A program made the translations under genes and the position numbers. The notes below the pieces were generated by a model, which worked only from the letters and a program-made list of their open reading frames with translations, had not been told where the DNA came from and did not search any database. From the NCBI GenBank assembly GCA_035536995.1, contig DATLNB010000043.1:35047-99046 (forward strand): a stretch of DNA of 64,000 bases. Reading direction: 5' to 3'. Of the stretch, positions 35,004 through 43,361 are shown one piece after another. Positions within the stretch are counted from its first letter, which is position 1, and every line of letters starts with the position of its first letter. The stretch comes from AV80 sp035536995. GTDB taxonomy: Bacteria; Verrucomicrobiota; Verrucomicrobiia; Chthoniobacterales; UBA10450.

Positions 35004-36926
35004 ATGGACGCTTCTTCTGGCCTCGCAACGCAGCCCGAACATCCACAAACGCCGGGCTCCGGCGGGGCTCACGATCCGCATCATCACGAGCATGATCACA
35101 GTCACGATCATCATGAGCTCGGCTTCTGGCGGAAATACGTTTTCTCAACCGACCACAAGGTCATCGGCATTCAGTACGGCATCACCGGGCTGATTTTCCT
35201 CTTCTTCGGATTTTCACTCATGATGTTGATGCGCTGGCAGCTGGCGTATCCCGGCCAGGCTTTGCCCTGGATCGGCAATGCCCTGGGCCATTTCTTTGGC
35301 CCCGGCAGCATGCCGGACGGCAAGATGACGCCCGAGTTCTACAACTCGTTAGGCGCGATGCACGGCACGATCATGATCTTCCTTGGCATTGTCCCGATCG
35401 CGTTCGCGGCCTTCGGCAATTTCGTTGTCCCTCTCCAGATCGGCGCGCCGGACATGACCTATCCGAAGATCAACATGGCGAGTTACCAGGCGTTTTTCCT
35501 GGGCGGCGTCGTCATGCTGATCAGCTTCTTCGTCCCCGGCGGAGCAGCCAAAGGCGGCTGGACATCCTACACGCCGCTCGCCGTCGTCTCCGACAAAGGT
35601 CCCGCCTACGATCCGTTCTGGAATGGCCAGACGCTCTGGCTGGTCGGGTTCATCCTGCTGATTACGTCGTCGCTCCTCGGCGCGGTCAATTTCATCGCCA
35701 CGATCATTCAGCTCCGGGCCAAAGGCATGAACTGGATGCGGCTGCCGTTCTTTGTCTGGGCGCAATTTGTCACGGCGTTCCTTCTTCTCCTGGCGTTTCC
35801 GCCGCTCGAGGCCGCGGTCGTCATGCAGCTGATGGATCGAGTCGCGGCGACCAGTTTCTTCATGCCGAGTGGCCTCGTCATTAATGGCGCCCCGTTGCAG
35901 ATCAGTGGCGGCGGAAGCCCCTTGCTCTGGCAGCACCTTTTCTGGTTCCTCGGTCACCCGGAGGTTTACGTGCTCATCCTTCCTGGCATGGGGATCGTGG
36001 CTGAGGTCATTGCCAACAACACCCGCAAACCAATCTGGGGCTACAAGTCCCTTGTTTTCGCCGCCCTCGTCCTCGGGTTTCTCTCCTTCATCGTCTGGGC
36101 CCACCACATGTGGCTCACCGGAATGGGCTCGGTCGTCTCCGCCTTTTTCCAGACGACCACGATGATTATTTCCATCCCGTCGGTCATCATTCTCAGCGCT
36201 TTTTTCATCTCCCTCTGGGGCGGCTCCATCCGCTTCAACGCCCCCATGCTTTTTGCGACCGCCTTCCTCCCAATGTTCGGCATCGGCGGTTTGACCGGGA
36301 TTCCGCTCGCTTTTAATTCGGCCGATCTTTACCTGCACGACACCTATTACGTGATCGCGCATTTTCATTACATCGTCGCGCCCGGGACGATCTTCGCCGT
36401 TTTTGCCGGGATTTATTTCTGGTTCCCGAAAGCAACCGGGAGGCGAATGAACGAGTTCTGGGGGAAGGTCCATTTCTGGCCATCGCTGATCTGCATGAAC
36501 ATCATTTTCATGCCGATGTTCCTTCAGGGCATGCTCGGCATGCACCGGCGCTGGTACGACGGCGGCCAGGGCTGGCAGCTTTCAGGCGAAAAAGTCTGGG
36601 GCTTGAGCGGGTTTGAATGGAACACGCCTATCTCAATTGCCGCGTGGGTCATGGGGCTCGCCCAGATTCCATTCATCATCAATTTCTTCTGGAGCATCAG
36701 ACATGGCGAGAAGGTGAACGACAACCCGTGGGAAGCCACCACCCTCGAGTGGACCGCTCCGTCGCCTCCTCCGCATGGCAACTTTGCGACTGAGCCCACG
36801 GTCTATCGCGGCCCCTACGAATACAGCCTGCCGGGCCGCGAACAGGATTTCACGATGCAGAGCGAACCGCTGACCGAGGGCGACCGGAAAGCGTACGAGG
36901 CCGCGGCCGCCGCGGGAGTCCACTAA
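35004..36926 (+). CDS. ctaD: Cytochrome c oxidase subunit I (aa3 type)
   Basis: Catalytic subunit reducing O2 to water and pumping protons, 640 residues. The active site is complete: low-spin heme His in GAMHGTIMIF; CuB ligands in GHPEVYVLILP (with cross-linking Tyr) and WAHHMW; heme a3 and a His in HDTYYVIAHFHYI. The N-terminus before the first helix carries a His cluster (HDPHHHEHDHSHDHH, about 23-37) that could bind metal. It heads an operon in which subunit II is displaced downstream. Confidence 0.96.
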   Translation: MDASSGLATQPEHPQTPGSGGAHDPHHHEHDHSHDHHELGFWRKYVFSTDHKVIGIQYGITGLIFLFFGFSLMMLMRWQLAYPGQALPWIGNALGHFFGPGSMPDGKMTPEFYNSLGAMHGTIMIFLGIVPIAFAAFGNFVVPLQIGAPDMTYPKINMASYQAFFLGGVVMLISFFVPGGAAKGGWTSYTPLAVVSDKGPAYDPFWNGQTLWLVGFILLITSSLLGAVNFIATIIQLRAKGMNWMRLPFFVWAQFVTAFLLLLAFPPLEAAVVMQLMDRVAATSFFMPSGLVINGAPLQISGGGSPLLWQHLFWFLGHPEVYVLILPGMGIVAEVIANNTRKPIWGYKSLVFAALVLGFLSFIVWAHHMWLTGMGSVVSAFFQTTTMIISIPSVIILSAFFISLWGGSIRFNAPMLFATAFLPMFGIGGLTGIPLAFNSADLYLHDTYYVIAHFHYIVAPGTIFAVFAGIYFWFPKATGRRMNEFWGKVHFWPSLICMNIIFMPMFLQGMLGMHRRWYDGGQGWQLSGEKVWGLSGFEWNTPISIAAWVMGLAQIPFIINFFWSIRHGEKVNDNPWEATTLEWTAPSPPPHGNFATEPTVYRGPYEYSLPGREQDFTMQSEPLTEGDRKAYEAAAAAGVH

Positions 36927-36934
36927 ACGCCGCC

Positions 36935-37810
36935 ATGGAAATTCCGTACACAGTTACTGCGCGGCCGGACACGGGCCTCTGGAACGCCAAGGTCGGCATC
37001 TGGTTGTTCCTCGCCTCGGAAGTCATGCTCTTCGGCGGACTTTTCTCCGCCTACGTTTTTCTGCGGCTCGACGCGCCTCCGGGGATGTGGCCCCACGGGC
37101 TTTTGAATGTGCCGGTCGGCACGATGAACACGGGGATCCTGATTGCGTCATCGGTCACCGTGGTGCTCGCATGGGCCGCGCTCAAGATGCGGCAGTTCGC
37201 CAAATACAAGTTCTACATGGCGATCACGATCCTGTGCGGGATTATCTTCCTGGTCGTAAAGCTGGCGTACGAATGGCCGGACAAGTTTCATCACTTCGGC
37301 GCGATCATCCGCCCGGACCGGGTCGAGAAATACGAGGAATTTTTAGGCAACCATCACCTCGCGGAAAAGGGATTGGCGCCGCGCCGTGAGATCACGGGGC
37401 ATCTCCATAATCACGATGCATTGCACGACGCCAACGTTCACGAATACGAAGTCGCGCTCGATCAGGTAAACGCCGCGCCGACTGATCCGCAGAGCGATCG
37501 ACCGCATTTTTGGCCGCTCCCGCGCACCGACAAGATCGCGCACATAGCGAAAGAGGACGTCGAGATGGCCAGTATGTTTATCCCGAAGCACAACACCTTT
37601 TTCGCGACTTACTTCACCATCACCGGTCTTCACGGGGCCCACGTCCTCGGGGGCGTCATCGTGTTCATCTATCTGTGGCTGCCGGTCAGCAAGAAACTTT
37701 ACAAACGAAACCCGGAACACCTGGCCAACCGGGTGGAAGTCGCCGGCTTGTTCTGGCACTTTGTCGATCTTGTCTGGATTTTTGTCTTTCCGCTTTTTTA
37801 CCTGCTCTAA
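36935..37810 (+). CDS. ctaE: Cytochrome c oxidase subunit III with central loop insertion
   Basis: A 291-residue membrane subunit. Helices at about 20-42, 62-80 and 90-110 are followed by a hydrophilic, His-rich stretch (about 112-208). The C-terminal helices then carry THITGLHGAHVLGG-like TITGLHGAHVLGGV and GLFWHFVDLVWIFVFPLFY, both typical of CoxC. The insertion of nearly 100 residues is unusual compared with bacterial subunit III. It starts 8 bp after ctaD. Confidence 0.94.
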   Translation: MEIPYTVTARPDTGLWNAKVGIWLFLASEVMLFGGLFSAYVFLRLDAPPGMWPHGLLNVPVGTMNTGILIASSVTVVLAWAALKMRQFAKYKFYMAITILCGIIFLVVKLAYEWPDKFHHFGAIIRPDRVEKYEEFLGNHHLAEKGLAPRREITGHLHNHDALHDANVHEYEVALDQVNAAPTDPQSDRPHFWPLPRTDKIAHIAKEDVEMASMFIPKHNTFFATYFTITGLHGAHVLGGVIVFIYLWLPVSKKLYKRNPEHLANRVEVAGLFWHFVDLVWIFVFPLFYLL

Positions 37811-37813
37811 ATC

Positions 37814-38179
37814 ATGAAGGAACCGCACGATACGCTTGCCCATGAGACGGTAGCCGCGGATGGCCACGCCCACGCGGACGAGCACGCGGCCCACAACGTC
37901 GCCAAGCACGTCCGCAAGTACCTCATGGTGGGCGCGACCCTGATCACGTTTACCGCCATCACGGTCTGGCTTTCCTATGTCGATTTCGGCAGCCAGAAGA
38001 TGAACGTAAGTGTCGCCATGCTGGTGGCCACCTTTAAGGCCGCGCTGGTTGCTGCCATCTTCATGCACTTATCGAATGAGAAGCGCATGATTTACCGCAT
38101 CCTCGTCTTCACCGCGTTCTTTGTTCTCGGTCTTTTCTTCCTCACTTACCTTGCTTGGTACGATCCGGTGGTCCGCTAA
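37814..38179 (+). CDS. ctaF: Cytochrome c oxidase subunit IV family protein
   Basis: A 121-residue protein with three hydrophobic helices (about 37-55, 64-82, 91-115), the pattern of prokaryotic subunit IV, including MLVATFKAALVAAIFMHL. The N-terminus is His-rich (GHAHADEHAAH). It probably stabilises subunits I and III. It is 3 bp from ctaE and abuts the next gene. Confidence 0.9.
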   Translation: MKEPHDTLAHETVAADGHAHADEHAAHNVAKHVRKYLMVGATLITFTAITVWLSYVDFGSQKMNVSVAMLVATFKAALVAAIFMHLSNEKRMIYRILVFTAFFVLGLFFLTYLAWYDPVVR

Positions 38180-38389
38180 ATGTCGCTCAAAGGTTTCCAT
38201 ATCGTTTTCATTACTTTCTCGACGCTTCTGGCGCTCGGGGCGGGCGCGTGGTGTTTGTACATAAATTCAGTGCACGGGACCCCGGTCTTCCAGGTGGGCG
38301 CGATCTTCTCGTTCGTCGCTGCCGCGGCCTTGATCATCTACGGGATCTGGTTTTACAGGAAAATGAAACGGCTTCGCATCATCACATGA
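38180..38389 (+). CDS. Small membrane protein in the oxidase operon
   Basis: A 69-residue protein with two helices (about 6-26 and 34-56) and a basic end (YRKMKRLRIIT). It begins directly after the ctaF stop and overlaps the next gene by ATGA, so it is co-translated with the oxidase genes. It is not recognised; it is probably an assembly factor or minor subunit. Confidence 0.75.
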   Translation: MSLKGFHIVFITFSTLLALGAGAWCLYINSVHGTPVFQVGAIFSFVAAAALIIYGIWFYRKMKRLRIIT

Positions 38390-38646
38390 AGGCGCGAATT
38401 ATCCTCGCGGTGTGTCTTTTTCTGGGCACTTCCGCTGGTCAGGCCCTGGCCTGTTCGGTTTGTTTCGGAGATAGGGATTCGAAGAGTACCGAGCACATGG
38501 CAGTGGCCATCTGGGTGCTGATGGGCGTGGTCATGTCGGTCATGGGCGGAGTGGGCGCATTCAGCTTTCATCTTTGGCGCCACGCCCGGACGCCACTGGA
38601 GCCGCATCAGGAGCTGACCAACGAAGATTTGAAACCGTATGAATAA
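38386..38646 (+). CDS. Small exported protein with CSVCFG motif and C-terminal helix
   Basis: An 86-residue protein with a signal peptide (1-22), then a CSVCFGD pair right after the predicted cleavage site, and one membrane helix (about 40-62). The CxxC at the mature N-terminus could bind copper or form a disulfide, fitting an oxidase-assembly role next to the CuA-bearing subunit. It overlaps the previous gene by ATGA and ctaC by 8 bp. Confidence 0.75.
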   Translation: MKARIILAVCLFLGTSAGQALACSVCFGDRDSKSTEHMAVAIWVLMGVVMSVMGGVGAFSFHLWRHARTPLEPHQELTNEDLKPYE

Positions 38647-39577
38647 CCTTGCTCTCATTAACGAGCTGATCGGTATGCCGCCGAACGCGGCCGAGCACGG
38701 TTACCAGATCGATCACATCATCGAGTTTTCCCACTGGTTCATGGGCGTCCTTTTCGTGGGCTGGTCCATCTTTTTTACCTACGTCCTGCTTCGTTTTCGC
38801 CGGAGCCGTCATCCGGTTGCCGACCATGAAGGGGTCAAAAGCGGGATCTCGACCCATCTGGAATTTGCCGTCGTTCTGATCGAAGCCGTCCTCCTCATCG
38901 GTTTCGCGATTCCGCTTTGGGCGAAGCGGGTAAACGCATTTCCCAACGACAGGGACGCAATCGTCGTTCACGCCGTGGGTCAGCAGTTCAATTGGAATTA
39001 TCACATGCCCGGTCCGGACGGCGTCTTCGGCCGGCGCGATATTCGTCTGGTCACGAACCAGAATCCTTTGGGGCTGGATGTGGCCGACGCCGCGGCCCAG
39101 GACGACATCACGGCCGGTGGAGAATTGCACGTGCCGAAGGATCGCCCGGTCATCATCGAGCTGTCCTCGAAAGACGTGATCCACAATTTCGCCCTGCCCC
39201 ATATGCGGATCGCGCAGGACGCCATTCCCGGCCAGATCATTCCCATGTGGTTCAAGCCGGTCAAGACCGGGAGCTTTGAAGTGGTTTGCGGCCAGCTATG
39301 TGGCCTGGGCCATTACAGCATGAAGGGCATGTTGGTCGTGGACGACCCGGCGGAGTATCAGGCATGGCTGAAAGAGCGGGCTGAGTTGTCGAAAATGGAG
39401 CCGGCCCCCGCACCTTTGGATCGTCCACCAGGCGAGCCGCCGGTTGGACCGACGCCGGGCACCGTCCCGCCTCCGGGCGCGCCGAAGACGTCGAATCCAA
39501 GCGGCCACACAGACGCCAAACCCGGTGATCCGCCGGCCGCTCCGAGCCCGAGTCCAAACCCGCACGAGCACCATTGA
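38639..39577 (+). CDS. ctaC: Cytochrome c oxidase subunit II (CuA)
   Basis: A 312-residue subunit with two membrane helices (about 32-54 and 76-96) and a periplasmic cupredoxin domain. The CuA ligands are complete: His in HNFALPHMR, and CGQLCGLGHYSM (Cys, Cys, His, Met). The aromatic entry patch is FNWNYHM. No heme c domain is attached, so the oxidase is aa3 rather than caa3. The C-terminal 60 residues are Pro-rich and end in HEHH, as in actB. Its place after ctaDEF is unusual. Confidence 0.95.
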   Translation: MNNLALINELIGMPPNAAEHGYQIDHIIEFSHWFMGVLFVGWSIFFTYVLLRFRRSRHPVADHEGVKSGISTHLEFAVVLIEAVLLIGFAIPLWAKRVNAFPNDRDAIVVHAVGQQFNWNYHMPGPDGVFGRRDIRLVTNQNPLGLDVADAAAQDDITAGGELHVPKDRPVIIELSSKDVIHNFALPHMRIAQDAIPGQIIPMWFKPVKTGSFEVVCGQLCGLGHYSMKGMLVVDDPAEYQAWLKERAELSKMEPAPAPLDRPPGEPPVGPTPGTVPPPGAPKTSNPSGHTDAKPGDPPAAPSPSPNPHEHH

Positions 39578-39625
39578 GCGGGTTCGGTGTTTTTTAATCG
39601 GCGCCGCTGATCGCTCCTCAAGGAG

Positions 39626-39645
39626 CGGCGGTTTCAAAACCGCCG
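39626..39645. repeat. Hairpin GGCGGTTT / AAACCGCC after ctaC
   Basis: A short perfect stem with a one- to two-base loop in the 160-bp gap between ctaC and ctaA. It may attenuate transcription into the heme A genes. It lacks a T-run. Confidence 0.5.
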
Positions 39646-39739
39646 TAATTCCTCGGGTAGTAGCGGGCGACCTTTGAGCTGCCACCACTCGCCCCTTTCT
39701 CTTGCGAATGCCTATCGCGCGAGGTCTAGTTTCCGGCGC

Positions 39740-40792
39740 ATGAATGGCGAATCAAAACCGTGGCTCCATCGTTTTGCCTGGTTCACTTTGATCGCCACTC
39801 TCTTCCTGATCTGCAGCGGCGGTATGGTTACGAGTAAAGGGGTCGGGCTCGCCGTCCCTGACTGGCCGACGACCTTCGGCTACAATATGTTTCTCTTTCC
39901 GGTCTCGAAATGGGTCGGTGGAATCTTTTTCGAACACACCCATCGCCTGATTGCATCGACTGTTGGCCTCCTCACCATCGTTCTCGCGGTCTGGATTTGG
40001 CGAGCTGATGATCGGCGCTGGTTGCGTAATCTCGGGTTCGCGGCGCTGGGCGCTGTAATTCTCCAGGGCGTCCTCGGAGGTTTGCGCGTCACTTTATTAA
40101 AGGACGAGATCGGGATCTTCCACGCCCTGCTCGCACAGGCGTATTTTGGAATGCTCGTCTTGATCACGCTCGCGACCTCGCGCCTTTGGTTGACAGGCAC
40201 GGCCCGCGCGAGCGGTGGGACGTGGCAGCGCGGTGTCCCTGCCAGCACTCTCGCACGAGTTGCCATCGCGACGACGATCGCGGTCTATCTCCAGCTCGGC
40301 ATCGGCGCCACCATGCGGCATCAGCATCGTGACTTATCCATTCTTGATTTTCCGCTGGCTTACGGCGCTGTCGTTCCGGATACCTCGCCGGTCCGGCTGG
40401 CTCAGATCAACGCCTGGCGTGATGCCCGCGCCTTATCGAACGTCACCGCGTCCCACATCTGGCTGCAGATGGCCCATCGCCTGATGGCGTTAATCATTGC
40501 CGCAGGCGTGATTTCCACACTCTTTCTCGCCCGGCGGGCCGGTGAAAATGCCGGGCTCCTCTCGCGTTTTTCCGACGCGTGGTTCCTCCTCCTCGCGGGC
40601 CAGATCACGCTCGGCGCCTGGGTAATCTGGAGTAACAAGGCCGCCGATGTCGCGACCGCCCACGTCGCGGTAGGAGCGACGATGTTCGCCCTCGGAATCG
40701 CGCTGTCCGCGATCGCGCTCCGCGTTGGGCCGCCGGTAAATCACAGGGCCAGCTCTCGCTCGACGCACCTTTCCGTAGAAGTCCCGGCGTGA
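39740..40792 (+). CDS. ctaA: Heme A synthase (CtaA/Cox15)
   Basis: Oxidises heme O to heme A for the aa3 oxidase. It is a 350-residue, eight-helix protein. Heme-ligating His residues appear in FEHTHRLIAS, IFHALLAQ, MAHRLMALI and TAHVAVGATM, giving the expected two pairs. The ATG at 39740 is preferred over an in-frame TTG at 39674. The ctaA stop overlaps the first base of the ctaB start, so the two are coupled. Confidence 0.93.
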   Translation: MNGESKPWLHRFAWFTLIATLFLICSGGMVTSKGVGLAVPDWPTTFGYNMFLFPVSKWVGGIFFEHTHRLIASTVGLLTIVLAVWIWRADDRRWLRNLGFAALGAVILQGVLGGLRVTLLKDEIGIFHALLAQAYFGMLVLITLATSRLWLTGTARASGGTWQRGVPASTLARVAIATTIAVYLQLGIGATMRHQHRDLSILDFPLAYGAVVPDTSPVRLAQINAWRDARALSNVTASHIWLQMAHRLMALIIAAGVISTLFLARRAGENAGLLSRFSDAWFLLLAGQITLGAWVIWSNKAADVATAHVAVGATMFALGIALSAIALRVGPPVNHRASSRSTHLSVEVPA

Positions 40793-41709
40793 TGAAATCG
40801 AGCCCAATGACCGCCACGCAAGAAGTCGACGCAGCGCCCACGGGAACTGAGCGCCGGCGAATCCTTTCGGATTTCGCCGAGCTGGTCAAAGCCCGCTTGA
40901 CGCTCCTCGTCTTGCTGACGACGGCGGTAGGTTACTATCTCGGGGCGCGTGGGCCGATTAATCCAGCCGGACTTTTCCATGCAGTATTCGGGACAGCGCT
41001 GGCCGCCGCGGGCGCAGCCGCGCTCAATCAATGGTGGGAGCGACGGCTCGATGCCCTGATGCACCGGACCCGGTTGCGGCCGATACCCGCCGGCCGAATG
41101 CTCGCGCGCGATGCGCTTATCCTTGGTTGCCTGCTCTCCGTCGCGGGCGTCGCTTATCTCACCTTCACCTGCAATGTCCTTAGCGCCGGGTTGGCCGCGC
41201 TCACCATCCTCATTTACATCTTCGCTTATACGCCCCTGAAACGGGTCAGCACCTTCAACACGCTGATCGGCGCGATTCCGGGTGCGCTCCCGCCGGCCGT
41301 TGGTTGGGCTGCCGCGACCGGCCGCCTCGAGATCGGCGCCTGGAGTCTTTTCGCGATTCTCTTCTTCTGGCAAATGCCGCACTTCTTTGCCATCGCCTGG
41401 ATGTATCGCGAGGATTACGCCCGCGCCGGTTTCGAGATGATCTCGAAGGACGACCAGACCGGCGTCCGAAGCGCGAGCCAGAGCGTCTTGTTTTGCTTTC
41501 TGCTTCTTTTCATCTCCGGCGTGCCCGCGTTCGTAAAAGTGGTCGGCTACACTTACCTCATCGCCGAACTCGCCTTGAACGCTCTCTTCATTTTCGTGGC
41601 GATGCGTTTCTTGCAAAGGCAAACGGCGGTGGAAGCGCGCCATCTGTTCCTGACTTCGATCGCTTATCTGCCGCTTCTCCTGGCCGCGCTTGTTTTCACT
41701 AAACTATGA
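40792..41709 (+). CDS. ctaB: Protoheme IX farnesyltransferase (heme O synthase)
   Basis: Adds a farnesyl group to heme B. About 305 residues with nine helices of the UbiA superfamily. Motif one is ALNQWWERRLDALMHRTRLR (Asn/Asp with MxRTxxRP) and the second polar loop has SKDDQTGVRSAS. The ATG at 40792 overlaps the ctaA stop; a GTG one codon earlier exists. The end overlaps the Sco gene by ATGA. Confidence 0.95.
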   Translation: MKSSPMTATQEVDAAPTGTERRRILSDFAELVKARLTLLVLLTTAVGYYLGARGPINPAGLFHAVFGTALAAAGAAALNQWWERRLDALMHRTRLRPIPAGRMLARDALILGCLLSVAGVAYLTFTCNVLSAGLAALTILIYIFAYTPLKRVSTFNTLIGAIPGALPPAVGWAAATGRLEIGAWSLFAILFFWQMPHFFAIAWMYREDYARAGFEMISKDDQTGVRSASQSVLFCFLLLFISGVPAFVKVVGYTYLIAELALNALFIFVAMRFLQRQTAVEARHLFLTSIAYLPLLLAALVFTKL

Positions 41710-42368
41710 AAACTGAAACAGCTTCCGTAGCCACGCGCACGCCCCCTCCCAAGAGCGGCGCAGCATGGAAAGCCACTCTGATCCTGATTCCGGTCCTGAC
41801 CGCCCTTGTTCTTTTTTGGCTCCGCCACCAGCAGGTCAAAGCGCTGTCTAATAGACCACTGTCTTCGTACGGTAGGGTCCCGAATTTTGAGCTCGTGAAC
41901 CAGGACGGCGAACCGTTCGGATCGAAGCAGCTCACCGGGAAGATTTGGATCTCCGCCCTGATTTTTACGACCTGCCGCGGGCCGTGCCCCATCATAAGCA
42001 CGCGAATGAGCGAGCTTCAGAAGCCGCTTTCAAAAAGCGATGTTCACCTCGTATCGATCACGGTCGATCCCGAGACCGACACGCCGCCAGTCTTGCGCGC
42101 TTACGCCGACAAGCTCCGAAAAGAGCCGTTTCGCTGGGATTTTCTTACCGGGCCGGTGGATGCGATCACGTCCTTGTCCCGCGATGGCTTCAAGCTCGCG
42201 ACCGCGGAAGAACAGGAACCGGGAATGGGGCCGGTCCACAGCACGCGCTTTGTCCTGATCGATCGCCGCGGAACAATTCGCGGCTATTACGACGCGCTGG
42301 CGGCGGATGGCGTCACGAAGCTGCTGGCGGACACGAATCATCTTCTGCGCGAGCAACCAAAACTGTAG
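41706..42368 (+). CDS. SCO1/SenC copper chaperone
   Basis: A 220-residue membrane-anchored thioredoxin-fold protein (anchor about 22-40) that delivers copper to the CuA site of subunit II. Copper-binding residues are visible: CRGPC in FTTCRGPCPII and the later His in GPVHSTRFVLID. It ends the oxidase operon, consistent with assembly of ctaC. A palindromic repeat follows the stop. Confidence 0.95.
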   Translation: MKTETASVATRTPPPKSGAAWKATLILIPVLTALVLFWLRHQQVKALSNRPLSSYGRVPNFELVNQDGEPFGSKQLTGKIWISALIFTTCRGPCPIISTRMSELQKPLSKSDVHLVSITVDPETDTPPVLRAYADKLRKEPFRWDFLTGPVDAITSLSRDGFKLATAEEQEPGMGPVHSTRFVLIDRRGTIRGYYDALAADGVTKLLADTNHLLREQPKL

Positions 42369-42375
42369 CCGGGAA

Positions 42376-42453
42376 CCTGTAGCGGGGATCGGTGATCCCG
42401 GTAGGCGGTCCTCGTAATCACTAGATAGCCAGATCAGCGATCCCCGCTACAGG
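42376..42453. repeat. 15-bp perfect inverted repeat CCTGTAGCGGGGATC
   Basis: Arms at 42376-42390 and 42439-42453 with an inner GATCGGTGATC palindrome, between the convergent sco and rmlA genes. It could terminate both. It is of the TGTAGC-ended repeat type. Confidence 0.7.
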
Positions 42454-42458
42454 CCAAA

Positions 42459-43343
42459 CTACGGATGCGGAGTTGGCCCTTCCTCGCAAACGGTCCGCAA
42501 GTATTCGCGGTATTCGCCTTTCGGCAGCGCTTCCATTAAGCGCTCCAGCTGCGCCTGGTCGATGAAGTTCATCCGGAATGCGACTTCCTCGAGGCACGCG
42601 ATCTTCAAACCCTGGCGATGCTCGATTGTCGCGATGTAATTGCCGGCCTCGAGCAGGCTGGTTTGCGTCCCGGTGTCGAGCCACGCCATGCCGCGCCCCA
42701 GCGCCTTCACGTGCAGCTCGTTGCGGCCGAGATAAACCAAATTCAAATCCGTGATCTCGAGCTCGCCCCGCGCTGAGGGCTGCAGTTGCCGGCAGAAATC
42801 GACGACCCGTTCATCGTAAACGTACAAACCCGGGATCGCGAAGTTGCTCTTCGGCTGCTTCGGTTTTTCCTCGAGACTGATCGCGCGACCGTCCGGCCCG
42901 AATTCGACGACACCATAGCGTTCCGGATCCCGAACCTGATAACCAAAGATGTAGGCGCCATGTTCCAGGGCGAGGGCTTCGCGGTAAAAATCGAGTTTCC
43001 CGTAAAAGATGTTGTCCCCCAGGATCAGGGAGGCGCCGGCGCCGTTCAGGAAATTTGCGCCGATCAGGAACGCCTGCGCGATTCCTTCCGGCTTCGCCTG
43101 CTCCGCGTATTCGATCCGGATCCCGAGTCTCGCGCCGTCGGCCAGGTAATCCTGCAGCATCGGCAGATCTTTTGGCGTCGAAATAATCAGCACCTCACGC
43201 AGGCCGCCGAGCATCAGCGTCGCAAGCGGATAGCAAATCATCGGCTTGTCGTAGACCGGGAGAAGTTGTTTGCAGACGATCTTGGTCAGCGGATAAAGGC
43301 GGGTCCCGGCGCCGCCGGCCAGAAGAATTGCTTTTTTGTTCAC
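42459..43343 (-). CDS. rmlA: Glucose-1-phosphate thymidylyltransferase
   Basis: Makes dTDP-glucose, the first step toward dTDP-rhamnose for surface polysaccharide. At 294 residues it has normal length, with nucleotide-binding ILLAGGAGTRLYPLT, KQLLPVYDKPMI, ILGDNIFYG and the EEKPKQPKS motif. It starts at GTG 43343, 18 bp after a glycosyltransferase gene on the same strand. rmlBCD are not in the window. Confidence 0.96.
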   Translation of the reverse strand: MNKKAILLAGGAGTRLYPLTKIVCKQLLPVYDKPMICYPLATLMLGGLREVLIISTPKDLPMLQDYLADGARLGIRIEYAEQAKPEGIAQAFLIGANFLNGAGASLILGDNIFYGKLDFYREALALEHGAYIFGYQVRDPERYGVVEFGPDGRAISLEEKPKQPKSNFAIPGLYVYDERVVDFCRQLQPSARGELEITDLNLVYLGRNELHVKALGRGMAWLDTGTQTSLLEAGNYIATIEHRQGLKIACLEEVAFRMNFIDQAQLERLMEALPKGEYREYLRTVCEEGPTPHP

Positions 43344-43361
43344 GAGAAAAGAGGCCGCGCG

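Noticed and set aside
35349..36545. A 398-codon minus-strand open frame under ctaD
   Set aside because: Fully antisense to a conserved oxidase gene, with Glu/Arg/Asp-rich composition typical of shadows.
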